This document shows positions 24,607 through 33,358 of a stretch of DNA of 64,000 bases, in pieces; positions within the stretch are counted from its first letter, which is position 1; each line of letters begins with the position of its first letter. Origin of the DNA: PSRI01 sp041484195 (GTDB lineage: Bacteria > Bacteroidota > Bacteroidia > Chitinophagales > Chitinophagaceae); the NCBI GenBank assembly GCA_041484195.1, contig JBGPHC010000016.1, forward strand, positions 1 through 64,000, given 5' to 3'. Made by a program: the position numbers and the translations under genes. The notes under the pieces are model-generated. The model had not been told where the DNA came from. It ran no database searches and saw only the letters and a program-made list of their open reading frames with translations.

Positions 24607-24981
24607 ATGTCAGTTCAAACAATTGCTTTGTTGCTCATGATCGGGTTGGCCGCGGGAGTGTTAAGCGGTTTGGTGGGCGTGGGTGGAGGGATTATAATCG
24701 TGCCCGCGCTCGTGTATTTCATGGGTTTCGACCAACACGAGGCTCAGGGAGCTTCCCTGGGTCTGTTACTGCTGCCCATTGGCATACTTGCTGTACTTAA
24801 CTACTACAAGAAGGGTTATATTGATCTCAAGGTGGTGGCTGTAATGAGCGTGGCCTTCGTTCTGGGGGCCTACCTTGGCAGCAGGATTTCATTGAACCTG
24901 CCCCAGGATAAATTGAAGAAAGTATTTGCCATAGTCATCATGATCCTGGCGGCGAAGATGTTGTTTTTTGAAAAGAAATAA
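24607..24981 (+). CDS. Half-size TauE/SafE (TSUP) permease
   Basis: A 124-residue membrane protein with about four helices, corresponding to a single TSUP repeat; full-length TauE/SafE transporters have about 240-260 residues and two such repeats. The first half shows the conserved AAGVLSGLVGVGGGIIIVPALVYF pattern (cited in part) and the sequence EAQGASLGLLLLPIGILAVLNYY. It could act as a homodimer, in the way other half-transporters do. Substrates in the family include sulfite, sulfonates and other anions. It follows ppa by 41 bases and may belong to the same transcript; an anion-export role beside CrcB is speculative. Confidence 0.78.
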   Translation: MSVQTIALLLMIGLAAGVLSGLVGVGGGIIIVPALVYFMGFDQHEAQGASLGLLLLPIGILAVLNYYKKGYIDLKVVAVMSVAFVLGAYLGSRISLNLPQDKLKKVFAIVIMILAAKMLFFEKK

Positions 24982-24983
24982 TT

Positions 24984-25754
24984 TCAAAAATATCGTTTTA
25001 TGATCCGAAGACGATACATGCGCCGGCCCGTGTTGCCGTGAATGATCCCCTGGCTGTCAATCCTGTCAATCCTCACTTTCCCTGAAGCGTGCATGATCTC
25101 AGCATCGTTGAGCAGCACACCCACATGTATGATTTTACCCGATTCATCGTCGAAGAATGCAAGATCGCCGCAGCGGGCCAGGCTAAGAAATCCCACCACT
25201 TCGCCTACTAAAGCCTGTTGTGACGCGTCTCTTGGCAAAAGAATGTTCAAGAACCTGTAAACCAGTTGCGTCAATCCGCTGCAATCCACACCAAATACGG
25301 TTCTACCACCCCATAGGTAAGCCGTATTAAGAAATTGCGATAGAATCCACCTGATGGTCTCTTCATCCCTGGCGGCGTCCGCGGGCCTCCAACGTTGGCC
25401 TTCCGAAATCAATTCATGATTTCCCCAACGCACCGTCCCTTTCTCCATGCCGGTTAGTGTGCTGCCCATGGGCACATGAATAATATTTCCATCCCATTGA
25501 AGCCCTACAGACCAATCCTGCACGAGGTCTCTACAGGTACTGTCATAAAGTTTTTTCTCAATTGATAACAGCTGTGTCGCCTGGCAAAATCCACGGTACC
25601 CGTCATCGCGGCAACGGATCTCCAGCCAATCATCTTCCAAAACCTGAATCAGCTCCGCGCATTCTCCGAAAACAAGCTGGCTGACCATCTCGGATTCGTG
25701 CGCCGGTTTTGCACGTAAAGGGCTCACGGGAACGCAACAAATCAAATAGTCCAT
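24984..25754 (-). CDS. NlpC/P60 (C40) peptidase with N-terminal SH3-like domains
   Basis: A 256-residue YkfC-like cysteine peptidase that cleaves between D-Glu and diamino acid in murein peptides. SH3-like segments occupy about residues 1-115; the NlpC/P60 domain starts near 130. The catalytic residues are Cys158 (FGVDCSGL), His210 (KIIHVGV) and His222 (IMHASG). The ATG at 25754 is preferred over a GTG at 25760. No signal peptide or lipobox is evident (MDYLICCVPVSPLRAKP), so it may process recycled murein peptides in the cytoplasm. It is convergent with the TauE/SafE gene, whose stop is only two bases away. Confidence 0.88.
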   Translation of the reverse strand: MDYLICCVPVSPLRAKPAHESEMVSQLVFGECAELIQVLEDDWLEIRCRDDGYRGFCQATQLLSIEKKLYDSTCRDLVQDWSVGLQWDGNIIHVPMGSTLTGMEKGTVRWGNHELISEGQRWRPADAARDEETIRWILSQFLNTAYLWGGRTVFGVDCSGLTQLVYRFLNILLPRDASQQALVGEVVGFLSLARCGDLAFFDDESGKIIHVGVLLNDAEIMHASGKVRIDRIDSQGIIHGNTGRRMYRLRIIKRYF

Positions 25755-25834
25755 ACCCACGAATAATTAAGATTCAATTTATGTAATTTCGACGCTTATG
25801 CATCTTAGTTTCATAAAATTTATATTTTCTTAGT

Positions 25835-26413
25835 GTGAATTCATCACAGTTTTCCCATATGACTGACGCCGAAATCCAGGAACGCTTTTACCAGGACGGG
25901 AATAATGAATGGCTCGGCATATTACTCCAGCGATATACTTTGCTGCTATATGGGGTGTGTATGAAATACATCAGGAACGAAGATGAAGCAAAAGATGCAG
26001 TACAACAGATCTTCCTTAAGGCGATCACGGAATTACAAAAATACAGGGTTGACTATTTCAAGAGCTGGCTGTATATGATGGCCCGAAACCACTGCCTTAT
26101 GAAACTCAGGGATAAAGGAAAGGCGACTGTGGAGATTAGGGAAAGAATGGCGACCGTGGAACCCGAAGAAGAAGGCATCCGGCTGAACCATCTTCATAAA
26201 GACAGAATACTCAATTTGCTTGCAGAGGCCCTGGAAGAATTGAACCCGGAACAAAAACGATGCATTTCCCTTTTCTATCTCGAAAAGCGGTCATACCAGG
26301 AAATTGCCACGATCAGCGGGCTCTCGCTGATGCAGGTAAAAAGTTGTATTCAAAATGGAAAACGTAACTTGAAAATAAGTCTGGAAAAGAGATTGAAAGA
26401 TGAAGGCGCCTGA
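25835..26413 (+). CDS. ECF-type RNA polymerase sigma factor
   Basis: A 192-residue sigma-70 factor of the extracytoplasmic function group. Region 2 spans about residues 25-95 (LGILLQRYTLLLYGVCMKYIRNEDEAKDAVQQIFLK in part, then YFKSWLYMMARNHCL), and region 4 about 128-180 (LEELNPEQKRCISLFYLEKRSYQEIATISGLSLMQVKS in part), with a helix-turn-helix. The GTG at 25835 is the longest start; an ATG at 25859 is also reasonable. The next gene encodes a single-pass membrane protein that looks like its anti-sigma factor. No SusC/FecR genes are nearby, so the trigger is not apparent. Confidence 0.9.
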   Translation: MNSSQFSHMTDAEIQERFYQDGNNEWLGILLQRYTLLLYGVCMKYIRNEDEAKDAVQQIFLKAITELQKYRVDYFKSWLYMMARNHCLMKLRDKGKATVEIRERMATVEPEEEGIRLNHLHKDRILNLLAEALEELNPEQKRCISLFYLEKRSYQEIATISGLSLMQVKSCIQNGKRNLKISLEKRLKDEGA

Positions 26414-26450
26414 GTTTGGTTTGCAATCAATGCCCTGATGAAGTCTGGGA

Positions 26451-26882
26451 ATGAATAAGTTTTCGAAGTATCGACTAACCAGGGAAAACACAAATAAATA
26501 CCAGGAATGGGATCCATCTATGGACGAAAAATTGTTTGAAATATTATCGGGTTCTGGTCAGGTAACCCAGCAGAAACTATTGGATTACCTGCAGGGAAAA
26601 CTTTCCCCGGCAGAAAGCCATGAAATAGAAAAATTACTGGCGGATTCTGAATTCATGAATGACGCTGCCGAAGGCCTGGAACAAATCAGGAATAAGGAAG
26701 AATTGCCAGTGGTGCTGAATGAGCTTAACAGGCACCTGGTGAAAAAACTTTCCACCAAAAGAAGGAAGATGTTGAAGCGGGGCCTGCCCGACCTCCTCAT
26801 CCCTGTGGTGGCAACGATCTTAATTCTCATTGTCATCCTTATGATCTATTATCTGGTGACAAGCCATTTGGCTTCAAGGTGA
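26451..26882 (+). CDS. Probable membrane anti-sigma factor partner of the ECF sigma factor
   Basis: A 143-residue protein with one membrane helix near the C-terminus (about 115-137, LLIPVVATILILIVILMIYYLV). The cytoplasmic part has the helical pattern of zinc-less anti-sigma domains: QKLLDYLQGKLSPAESHEIEKLLADSEFMNDAAEGLEQI (cited in part), with no HxxxCxxC motif. It lies 37 bases after the ECF gene. The periplasmic tail is only about six residues, so any signal must come through a membrane partner or the membrane itself. Assigned by position and pattern, not by clear sequence identity. Confidence 0.7.
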   Translation: MNKFSKYRLTRENTNKYQEWDPSMDEKLFEILSGSGQVTQQKLLDYLQGKLSPAESHEIEKLLADSEFMNDAAEGLEQIRNKEELPVVLNELNRHLVKKLSTKRRKMLKRGLPDLLIPVVATILILIVILMIYYLVTSHLASR

Positions 26883-27024
26883 AGCGGTATAGAGTCCGGC
26901 AAACAATCGCCTGTAAAATGATCAAAAGAAAATTACCTGAAAGTCGGACCTCCACCTAAGTGAAATAGATCCCGAAAAACCGGGATATAAAAGATAAAAG
27001 GTCAACCTCGTTGGCCAATGGAAA

Positions 27025-27381
27025 TTATTTCCCTTCATACAAAGCCCCCGAACTGGCTGTTTCGTGCAATTCAATCCTGGATAATTTCGGAAGCAATGGC
27101 TTTAATTGATTCCAAAGCCAAATAGTGATATGCTCACAAGTTGGGTTTTCTAATCCAGGCACCTCATTCATCACTTGATGGTCCAACTTGTCGAGGATCG
27201 GTTGCATGATTTTCTTCAGCTCCGCGAAATCCATGACCCAGCCAAGGTGCTGATCCGGATCACCTTCCAGAAAAACCTTCAAACGATAGGTGTGGCCATG
27301 CATATTCCGGCATTTGTGATCTTTGGCAACATTCGGCAGAAAATGCGCTGAATCGAAACTCAGTTCTTTGAATATCAGCAT
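27025..27381 (-). CDS. queD: 6-carboxy-5,6,7,8-tetrahydropterin synthase (QueD)
   Basis: A 118-residue enzyme that makes 6-carboxytetrahydropterin from dihydroneopterin triphosphate in queuosine/preQ0 synthesis. Zinc ligands His13 (DSAHFL), His28 and His30 (CRNMHGHTY), the catalytic Cys24, and the end-of-protein Glu107 (LHETASS) are all present. The CxxxHxH spacing separates it from pyruvoyltetrahydropterin synthases. A later enzyme of the same pathway, QueG, is encoded at 60587. It converges with the anti-sigma gene across a 142-base gap holding a short ATCCCG/CGGGAT palindrome (26969-26986) without a T-run. Confidence 0.93.
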   Translation of the reverse strand: MLIFKELSFDSAHFLPNVAKDHKCRNMHGHTYRLKVFLEGDPDQHLGWVMDFAELKKIMQPILDKLDHQVMNEVPGLENPTCEHITIWLWNQLKPLLPKLSRIELHETASSGALYEGK

Positions 27382-27531
27382 AAGTTTAATTTATCAGAAT
27401 CATTAACAATCCACGAAGGTAAGAACTTGCAGCCTTGGTCAGGGATCTTAAGAATACTATCATAATTGATTGTACCTGCTATTAACAAAATCTTCCGGTA
27501 AAATGCCCTTGCACTGAGCCTTGTGATTATT

Positions 27532-27539
27532 TAATTTTG
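27532..27539 (+). promoter_or_regulatory. Promoter of the DoxX gene (TTG-N20-TAATTTTG)
   Basis: A perfect TANNTTTG box with TTG at 27509-27511 upstream, 38 bases before the DoxX start codon. Confidence 0.5.
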
Positions 27540-27577
27540 TGTTGAACAGTTCTTTCTTCACCATAAAATTCTGAGCC

Positions 27578-28012
27578 ATGGGAATCTTGCAACGAGTCGA
27601 TCATTGGAGTGTTACCCATCATCCAAAATGGCTCGTGTTGCTGCGGGTCATCCTGGGAATTTGTTTGTTTATCAAAGGGATCAGTTTTTTGAGTAATTCG
27701 GTGATGCTTGAAAATGCGATCTCAGGAAGTTTCCTGGGGAGGCAGGCCCTCTGGCTTGGCTTCTTGATAGTCTGGCTCCACCTCATCGGAGGATTCATGA
27801 TCATTATCGGCCTGTTTACCCGTTTGGCCGTGGCCCTGCAAATACCCATTCTCTTTGGGGCGGTGATCTTTGTAAATGCATCCAAAGGCCTTTTCGCGGC
27901 AGAATCAGAACTGACCTTGTCGCTGGTAATCCTGGCGTTGCTGATATTTTTCCTGTTTGAGGGCGGGGGTCCCCTTTCCCTTGATTCCTTTCTGAGGAAA
28001 AGGAAGGCGTGA
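27578..28012 (+). CDS. DoxX-family membrane protein
   Basis: A 144-residue protein with four predicted membrane helices. The pattern LLRVILGICLFIKGISFL, then LHLIGGFMIIIGLFTRLAVALQIPILFGAVIFVN (in part), matches the DoxX family, whose members include quinone-related oxidase subunits and stress-response membrane proteins. The conserved G(x)F(x)IxIGLxTRxA segment is present. Function here is unknown. It is transcribed alone, convergent with the lipoprotein gene at 28112, and has a good promoter upstream. Confidence 0.8.
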   Translation: MGILQRVDHWSVTHHPKWLVLLRVILGICLFIKGISFLSNSVMLENAISGSFLGRQALWLGFLIVWLHLIGGFMIIIGLFTRLAVALQIPILFGAVIFVNASKGLFAAESELTLSLVILALLIFFLFEGGGPLSLDSFLRKRKA

Positions 28013-28111
28013 TACGCGAGCGTTCTGCCGGCGATGTTGGATTACGTTTAATCCGGACCGTTATTAATTCAATAATATTTGCAGCCCAGGAAAATCCTGC
28101 GTAAGGCAACC

Positions 28112-29206
28112 CTATTGGTATTGTATGTAAATGGGCTGTGGCTTCAATTTCAATACCTGCTCAGGTGTCATGATTGGCTGTCCCGACTTAATATCATTCT
28201 TGTAGAAAAGTTTAAACCCGGTGAACTGAACCGGTTCCCTGTAAATAAAACTCCTGTAGGTGCTAACTTTTTTGGCTGGAAAGCCCCAGCCATCCATATC
28301 CATCACTATTTGCACTTCGGGTCTCGTCATTATTTGCTTGTAATTGGTCACCATGCCCTGGGTAAATCGGTGCACCACCAATATTTTTGGAGGAATGTTA
28401 TATTTTTTTACGATGCCGGCCAGGTATTGTGTAACATAATTGATATCGGCCGCGTCAAAAGTTCCTATCACCGTCCCGGGCTTTTTACCGGTCTTCATCG
28501 AAAATTCAGGGTCAATCCCAAGATGTACATTGGGTAGTGCCAGGTACTGCTCGAATTCAGGGATCTCTTCCTGCAAATTGCTCAAAGCAACCTGCACGTC
28601 AATGAAGACAAGAGCGTCAATTTGTTTGGCCATATTCAGAACTGAATCAAGTTGATGGAAAGGCATCCTGAGGCGATATTTACTGCCCTTGCCAGGACTA
28701 CCCTGAGCCGTAACCGCAATATAATGCAGGGCTGGTATTACCGGAGTTGATGAGTCAGCTGCTTCCCAGTTCTTTACTTCTTCCTTGAGTTTGGCCAACA
28801 TCTCCCGGGGAGGTAATTCACCCAGGATTCCCATTCGTTTAGAATACAGATTGCCATAAAACGCAACTATTCTTTTGAAAGGGAGAATTGCTCCCGGGAC
28901 CGGATAAGGCGTTTTTGCAGGCCAGCGACCCGAAGTATCCCCATTCGCCAATTGAATTAATTTCTTATCGTAGGCTGCCGTGTCTATCGGCGGTGCATGG
29001 GGTGCTTCTTCTTTTTCCTTTTTCAGGGGAGTAGCCAGAGTATCTGACTGTCCCGGATCGACTTTCGAATAGGATTGTTCGCAGGAGCTAATTGAAAAAG
29101 AGAAACTGCCTATGATGGCAGCCAGGCCTGCGAGAAAGGAACCCGCCGATAATAATAATTTTGTTTTTGGTACAGGTTTACCAGATGGTCCGGAACGATG
29201 TTGCAT
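28112..29206 (-). CDS. Exported protein of TIM-barrel/glycosidase-like appearance, function unknown
   Basis: A 364-residue protein with an N-terminal membrane segment (about 17-42), ending in SISSCEQS, which could be a lipobox although the preceding signal is long. The body reads like an (alpha/beta) barrel: RIVAFYGNLYSKRMGILGE, PVIPALHYIAVTA, DALVFIDVQVALSN, LPNVHLGIDPEFSM, PKILVVHRFTQGMV, VQIVMDMDGWG and a last strand PIYIQYQ. Acidic residues at strand ends (FIDVQ, GIDPEF, DMDGWG) look like active-site positions. A similar uncharacterised lipoprotein family exists in actinomycetes, from memory. A TATCTTTG box lies at 29244-29251 on the minus strand. Confidence 0.6.
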   Translation of the reverse strand: MQHRSGPSGKPVPKTKLLLSAGSFLAGLAAIIGSFSFSISSCEQSYSKVDPGQSDTLATPLKKEKEEAPHAPPIDTAAYDKKLIQLANGDTSGRWPAKTPYPVPGAILPFKRIVAFYGNLYSKRMGILGELPPREMLAKLKEEVKNWEAADSSTPVIPALHYIAVTAQGSPGKGSKYRLRMPFHQLDSVLNMAKQIDALVFIDVQVALSNLQEEIPEFEQYLALPNVHLGIDPEFSMKTGKKPGTVIGTFDAADINYVTQYLAGIVKKYNIPPKILVVHRFTQGMVTNYKQIMTRPEVQIVMDMDGWGFPAKKVSTYRSFIYREPVQFTGFKLFYKNDIKSGQPIMTPEQVLKLKPQPIYIQYQ

Positions 29207-29243
29207 AGGATGCCTTTAAGATTATTGACTGTCGTAATTTTTT

Positions 29244-29251
29244 CAAAGATA
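29244..29251 (-). promoter_or_regulatory. Probable -7 box (TATCTTTG) for the gene ending at 28112
   Basis: CAAAGATA on the plus strand is a perfect minus-strand TANNTTTG, about 37 bases before the start codon. Confidence 0.45.
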
Positions 29252-29425
29252 CCGGGAATTCGCCCGTAATAAATTAAAAACGTGCCAGTTAATAAAATAT
29301 TTTAGATAAGGCTGTTAAAGATTCCGGTTTAATATTATTACTCGTAATTCCAGATTTGAGTCAATAACTGGCGCTCAAAAATTAATTATACGTAGATCCT
29401 GTCCAGGTCTGCGAACTAAAGATAA

Positions 29426-29938
29426 TTTACACAGAATTTATCTGAATCCATTGTGCGGCTGGGCCTGACCTATTATTTAAACGACAACACAAAGCTTACA
29501 GCCGGATATGCACCTATAAATATTTTCCCGGCCGACAATCATAAAGAAGTTTCGCAGCCCGAACACAGACCCTGGCAACAATTTCAATGGCATACAAAAT
29601 ATCCGCGTATCAGACTCATGCAATGGATCAGATTGGAAGAACGTTTAAGAAGGAAGATCGCAAATGACAGCAGTCTTGCCCCCGGCCATAATTTCAATTT
29701 CAGGTTGCGATATAATTTCTATATGGCTTTGCCTCTTGCCAAAAATGCTTTTGCTCCCCACACGTTTTCATTCATAATAAACGACGAAGCACACATTGAC
29801 TTCGCCAAGGAAATAGTGTATAATTATTTCGATCAGAACCGCTTTTTTTGGGGGTTAGCATACCACCTGAATGCCCGAAACAATCTTCAGTTTGGATACA
29901 TGAACTCGTTTCAGCAATTAGCCCCTGCTAATAAGTAA
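29426..29938 (+). pseudogene. 5'-truncated DUF2490 outer-membrane protein
   Basis: The frame is open from 29426 and the first usable start is GTG at 29453 (161 codons). It encodes the middle and C-terminal strands of a DUF2490 barrel: VRLGLTYYLNDNTKLTAGYAP, PWQQFQWHTKYPRIRLMQWIRLEERL (in part), NFRLRYNFYMALPL and FWGLAYHLNARNNLQFGYMNSF. DUF2490 proteins usually have about 230 residues and start with a signal peptide; both the signal peptide and the first strands are missing, and a stop lies just upstream. Without a signal such a barrel cannot reach the outer membrane, so it is most likely a broken gene. Confidence 0.65.
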
Positions 29939-30023
29939 AAGAGTTTAAGTGCCATCAGGGCCTTCTATATGCAGAACCTCGACCTACGGACAAAATAGAC
30001 CATTTACAAGCATGCCCGGCATC

Positions 30024-33000
30024 TTAGATCTCCTGGCCAGTGTCTTCTTGTGCCCTCTGCTGCAATGCTTCTAATTTTTTCTTGCCATAAGCCAGCCGGG
30101 AAATCAAAACAAATAATACGGGAACAATGAAAATCGCGAGCAATGTTGCAGCCAACATTCCGCCCAAAACGGTCCAACCGATCGTTGACCTGGCCTGTGC
30201 TCCCGCTCCTGTGGAAAATGCAAGGGGCAGAACACCTAAAATGAAAGCCATTGATGTCATCAATATGGGTCTAAGCCTCAGTTTCACCGCATCCAGGGTT
30301 GCCTTGATTAGCGGTACTCCCCGATCAAGCCTTTCTTTTGCAAATTCGACGATCAGAATGGCATTCTTGGCAGCAAGTCCAATCAATGTGATCAATCCGA
30401 TCTGCGCATACACGCTGTTACTTAATCTTGGAATGAACGTCAGTGTGAGTATGGCTCCAAAGGCACCCAAGGGCACTGCCAGCAAAACAGAGAATGGAAC
30501 GCTCCAACTCTCATAAAGCGCTGCCAGGAAAAGGAAAACAAATATGATTGATAGGGAAAAGATGATGACAGTGCTATTACCGGCGCTGATTTCCTCCCGG
30601 CTGAGGCCCGAGAATTCATACCCATAGCCCGCAGGCAAAACCTTTGAAGCCACATCTCTCAATGTTGCAATAGCCTGTCCGCTGCTATACCCTTCGGCAG
30701 CGCTGCCATTGATCTCAGCTGAACGGAACAGGTTATAGTGAGAAATCAAGGGCGCATTTTCCGCGACCTTGTAACTTATCAGGGTACTCAGGGGAATCAT
30801 ATCACCTGCCGCATTTCGCACATAATATTTTGCCACATTTTGTATGTCTTTCCTGTAACCGGTATCGGCCTGGGCCACTACCCTGAAATTTCTTCCATAT
30901 AAAGTGAAATCATTGACATACCTGCTCCCGAGAAAGGTCTGGATACTATTGTAAACATCCGACAAAGAAATGCCGAGCTTCTTGCATTTTTCCCGGTCCA
31001 CGTCCAACTGGTAGCCTGGCGTTCTGGCCGTGAAGAATGAGAATACACGGTTCAGCTCCGCGCGCTTGTTGGCCTCCATGACAAAGGATTGCACCACCTG
31101 TTCGAATTGCTTGATATCGTCTGTGCTTTCCCGTTGTTCCAGTTCAAATGTGAATCCTCCCGTTGCCCCAAGACCTGGTATGGCCGGAGGGGATATCACC
31201 ACTACATTGGCTCCCTTAATGCTGGCAAATTTCTTTTGCAGGGCGGCAATCAGCGCACTCAGGTGCAGGGATTTATCCGTGCGTTCTGACCAGGGTTTTA
31301 ACTGGCAGAAAATCGTTCCACTATTAGATTTGGTGGCAAATGTCACCACGTTCAACCCCCCAAGGGCAGCGAAATGAGCGATGCCTGGTGTTTGCTCCAG
31401 GGTCTTCATCATAGTATCCAATACTTCCAGACTTCTGGAAGTTGAAGATGCTTCGGGCAATTCGAATGTAATGTATAAACGACCTTCGTCTTCCGTGGGG
31501 ATAAAACCCGTGGGTTTATTCTTGAACAATATTGAAGTACCGACGCATATACATATCAGCAGTATGACAACGTATGGGGTCCCCTTAATGCTATTCTTCA
31601 CGCCGGCTACATACGAATTTGTGGTTCTCCGAAATCGATCATTGAACCAAAAAAAGAATTTGTTCAAACCTCTTGATTTCCTATTCAGGTGCATGGGCTT
31701 GAGCATCACGGAACACAGAGCCGGCGTGAGTGACAGGGCCACAAAAGCAGATATCAAAACTGAAATAGCAATTGTGATCGCAAACTGCTGGTATAATTTA
31801 CCCACTATGCCGGGTATGAACCCCACGGGAACAAATACCGCCGCCAGGATCAATGCAATGGCCACAACGGGACCCGAAATATCTTTCATGGCCCTGTAAG
31901 CGGCTTCCTTCGCCGGCAGGCCCTGGTCATCTATATAATGTTGGATTGCCTCTACCACAACAATGGCATCATCTACCACAATTCCGATTGCCAGCACAAA
32001 GCCAAACAGGGTCAGGGTATTGATGGTAAATCCCAGGGGAATGAAGACCGCGAATGTGCCGATTATGGAAACCGGGATGGCCAGCACCGGGATCAATGTA
32101 GCTCGCCAGCTCTGCAGAAAAAGAAATACTACGAGCACTACGAGACCCAATGCTTCCAAAAGCGTCTTGACAACTTCTTCAATGGAAACTTTAACCACTG
32201 AAACTGATTCAAAAGGAACCACGTAATCCACCCCTTTTGGAAAAGATTTTTTCAGGGATTGCATGGCCACATTCACTCCGTCTGCTACCTCAATGGCATT
32301 GCTTCCGGGCGCCTGGTATATGAGGAGGTAGGAAGCCCTCTTGCCATCCACAAAAGAGTTGCTGGCATAGCTGAATTTCCCCAGTTGCACCCGGGCCACG
32401 TCTTTCAGATACACGATTGATCCGTCCACGGGATTGCTGCGGACGATAATATTTCCAAATTCCTGGTCTGTGCTGAGGCGACTGTTCGTGAATACCGTAT
32501 ATTCAAAAGCCTGGTTCCTGCTCTGGGGCGAAGCTCCCACCGAACCGGCGGCGATCTGCAGGTTCTGTTCCTGCAGTGCGGCGATCACATCGTTCGCTGT
32601 TAATCCAAGCTGTGCCAGCCTATCGGGTTGCAGCCAGACCCGCATACTGAAATCATCCGCCCGGGTGAAAATATCCCCAACGCCGACCACACGAAGTAGC
32701 GCATCTTTCACAAAAATATTTGTGTAGTTGTCCATGAACTTAACATCGTGTGAGCCATCGGGTGAGAACATGGCAACCAACATCAGGATACTGGGATTTC
32801 GTTTGCGCGTGGTGATACCCAACCGCTTTACGTCATCGGGTAATTGGGGCGTGGCAATACCCACCCTGTTTTGAATATCGAGCGCCGCTATATCAGGATT
32901 TGTTCCAACTTTCAGGGTCACATTGATAGTGGTTCGGCCGTCACTGGTGCTGTTGCTTTGCATATAAGCCATACCCGGCGTTCCATTTACCTGCGTTTCG

Positions 33001-33197
33001 ACAGGTGTGGTAACAGTCTGTTCCACCGTCTGCGCATCCGCGCCCGTAAAACTGCCACTGACCTGGACCGTGGGTGGTGTGATATCAGGATATTGGCCTA
33101 CTGGCAAATTCAGGATTGCCAGTATTCCTACCAACATGATAACCAGTGAAATCACAATGGCCGTAACTGGCCTTCGAATAAATGTATTTGCAATCAT
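30024..33197 (-). CDS. RND efflux permease, AcrB/HAE1 type
   Basis: A 1057-residue trimeric inner-membrane drug/proton antiporter. Hallmarks: N-terminal MIANTFIRRPVTAIVISLVIM, the proton-relay segment IGIVVDDAIVVVEAIQ in helix 4 (two adjacent Asp), and GLAAKNAILIVEFAKERL in helix 10 (Lys). Large periplasmic loops carry the usual porter-domain patterns (TVQVSGSFTGADAQTVEQTV). It is the last gene of the operon TolC-adaptor-permease on the minus strand, so all three parts of the tripartite pump are encoded together. The gap to the adaptor gene is 161 bases. Likely exports lipophilic toxins, dyes or bile-like compounds. Confidence 0.95.
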   Translation of the reverse strand: MIANTFIRRPVTAIVISLVIMLVGILAILNLPVGQYPDITPPTVQVSGSFTGADAQTVEQTVTTPVETQVNGTPGMAYMQSNSTSDGRTTINVTLKVGTNPDIAALDIQNRVGIATPQLPDDVKRLGITTRKRNPSILMLVAMFSPDGSHDVKFMDNYTNIFVKDALLRVVGVGDIFTRADDFSMRVWLQPDRLAQLGLTANDVIAALQEQNLQIAAGSVGASPQSRNQAFEYTVFTNSRLSTDQEFGNIIVRSNPVDGSIVYLKDVARVQLGKFSYASNSFVDGKRASYLLIYQAPGSNAIEVADGVNVAMQSLKKSFPKGVDYVVPFESVSVVKVSIEEVVKTLLEALGLVVLVVFLFLQSWRATLIPVLAIPVSIIGTFAVFIPLGFTINTLTLFGFVLAIGIVVDDAIVVVEAIQHYIDDQGLPAKEAAYRAMKDISGPVVAIALILAAVFVPVGFIPGIVGKLYQQFAITIAISVLISAFVALSLTPALCSVMLKPMHLNRKSRGLNKFFFWFNDRFRRTTNSYVAGVKNSIKGTPYVVILLICICVGTSILFKNKPTGFIPTEDEGRLYITFELPEASSTSRSLEVLDTMMKTLEQTPGIAHFAALGGLNVVTFATKSNSGTIFCQLKPWSERTDKSLHLSALIAALQKKFASIKGANVVVISPPAIPGLGATGGFTFELEQRESTDDIKQFEQVVQSFVMEANKRAELNRVFSFFTARTPGYQLDVDREKCKKLGISLSDVYNSIQTFLGSRYVNDFTLYGRNFRVVAQADTGYRKDIQNVAKYYVRNAAGDMIPLSTLISYKVAENAPLISHYNLFRSAEINGSAAEGYSSGQAIATLRDVASKVLPAGYGYEFSGLSREEISAGNSTVIIFSLSIIFVFLFLAALYESWSVPFSVLLAVPLGAFGAILTLTFIPRLSNSVYAQIGLITLIGLAAKNAILIVEFAKERLDRGVPLIKATLDAVKLRLRPILMTSMAFILGVLPLAFSTGAGAQARSTIGWTVLGGMLAATLLAIFIVPVLFVLISRLAYGKKKLEALQQRAQEDTGQEI

Positions 33198-33358
33198 AGT
33201 TAAGTCTGGTTGTTCTTAAATATTCCGGGCTAGTCAATCAAAAGGCCCCCAGTTCACCGGGACACCTAAATTTGGTTTGACCACTGCTTCCAATCACGAA
33301 ATCCTGAGTACTTCTCCTCAGGGCTCTGTTTCATGGTCGCTTGTTCTTGCCTCGCTAT

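Noticed and set aside
26969..26986. ATCCCG/CGGGAT palindrome as a terminator between the anti-sigma and queD genes
   Set aside because: Only 6 bp with an A-rich loop and no T-run on either side.
31381..31899. A 172-codon open frame opposite the RND permease gene
   Set aside because: Antisense to a clear AcrB-type gene; no domain, no start signals.
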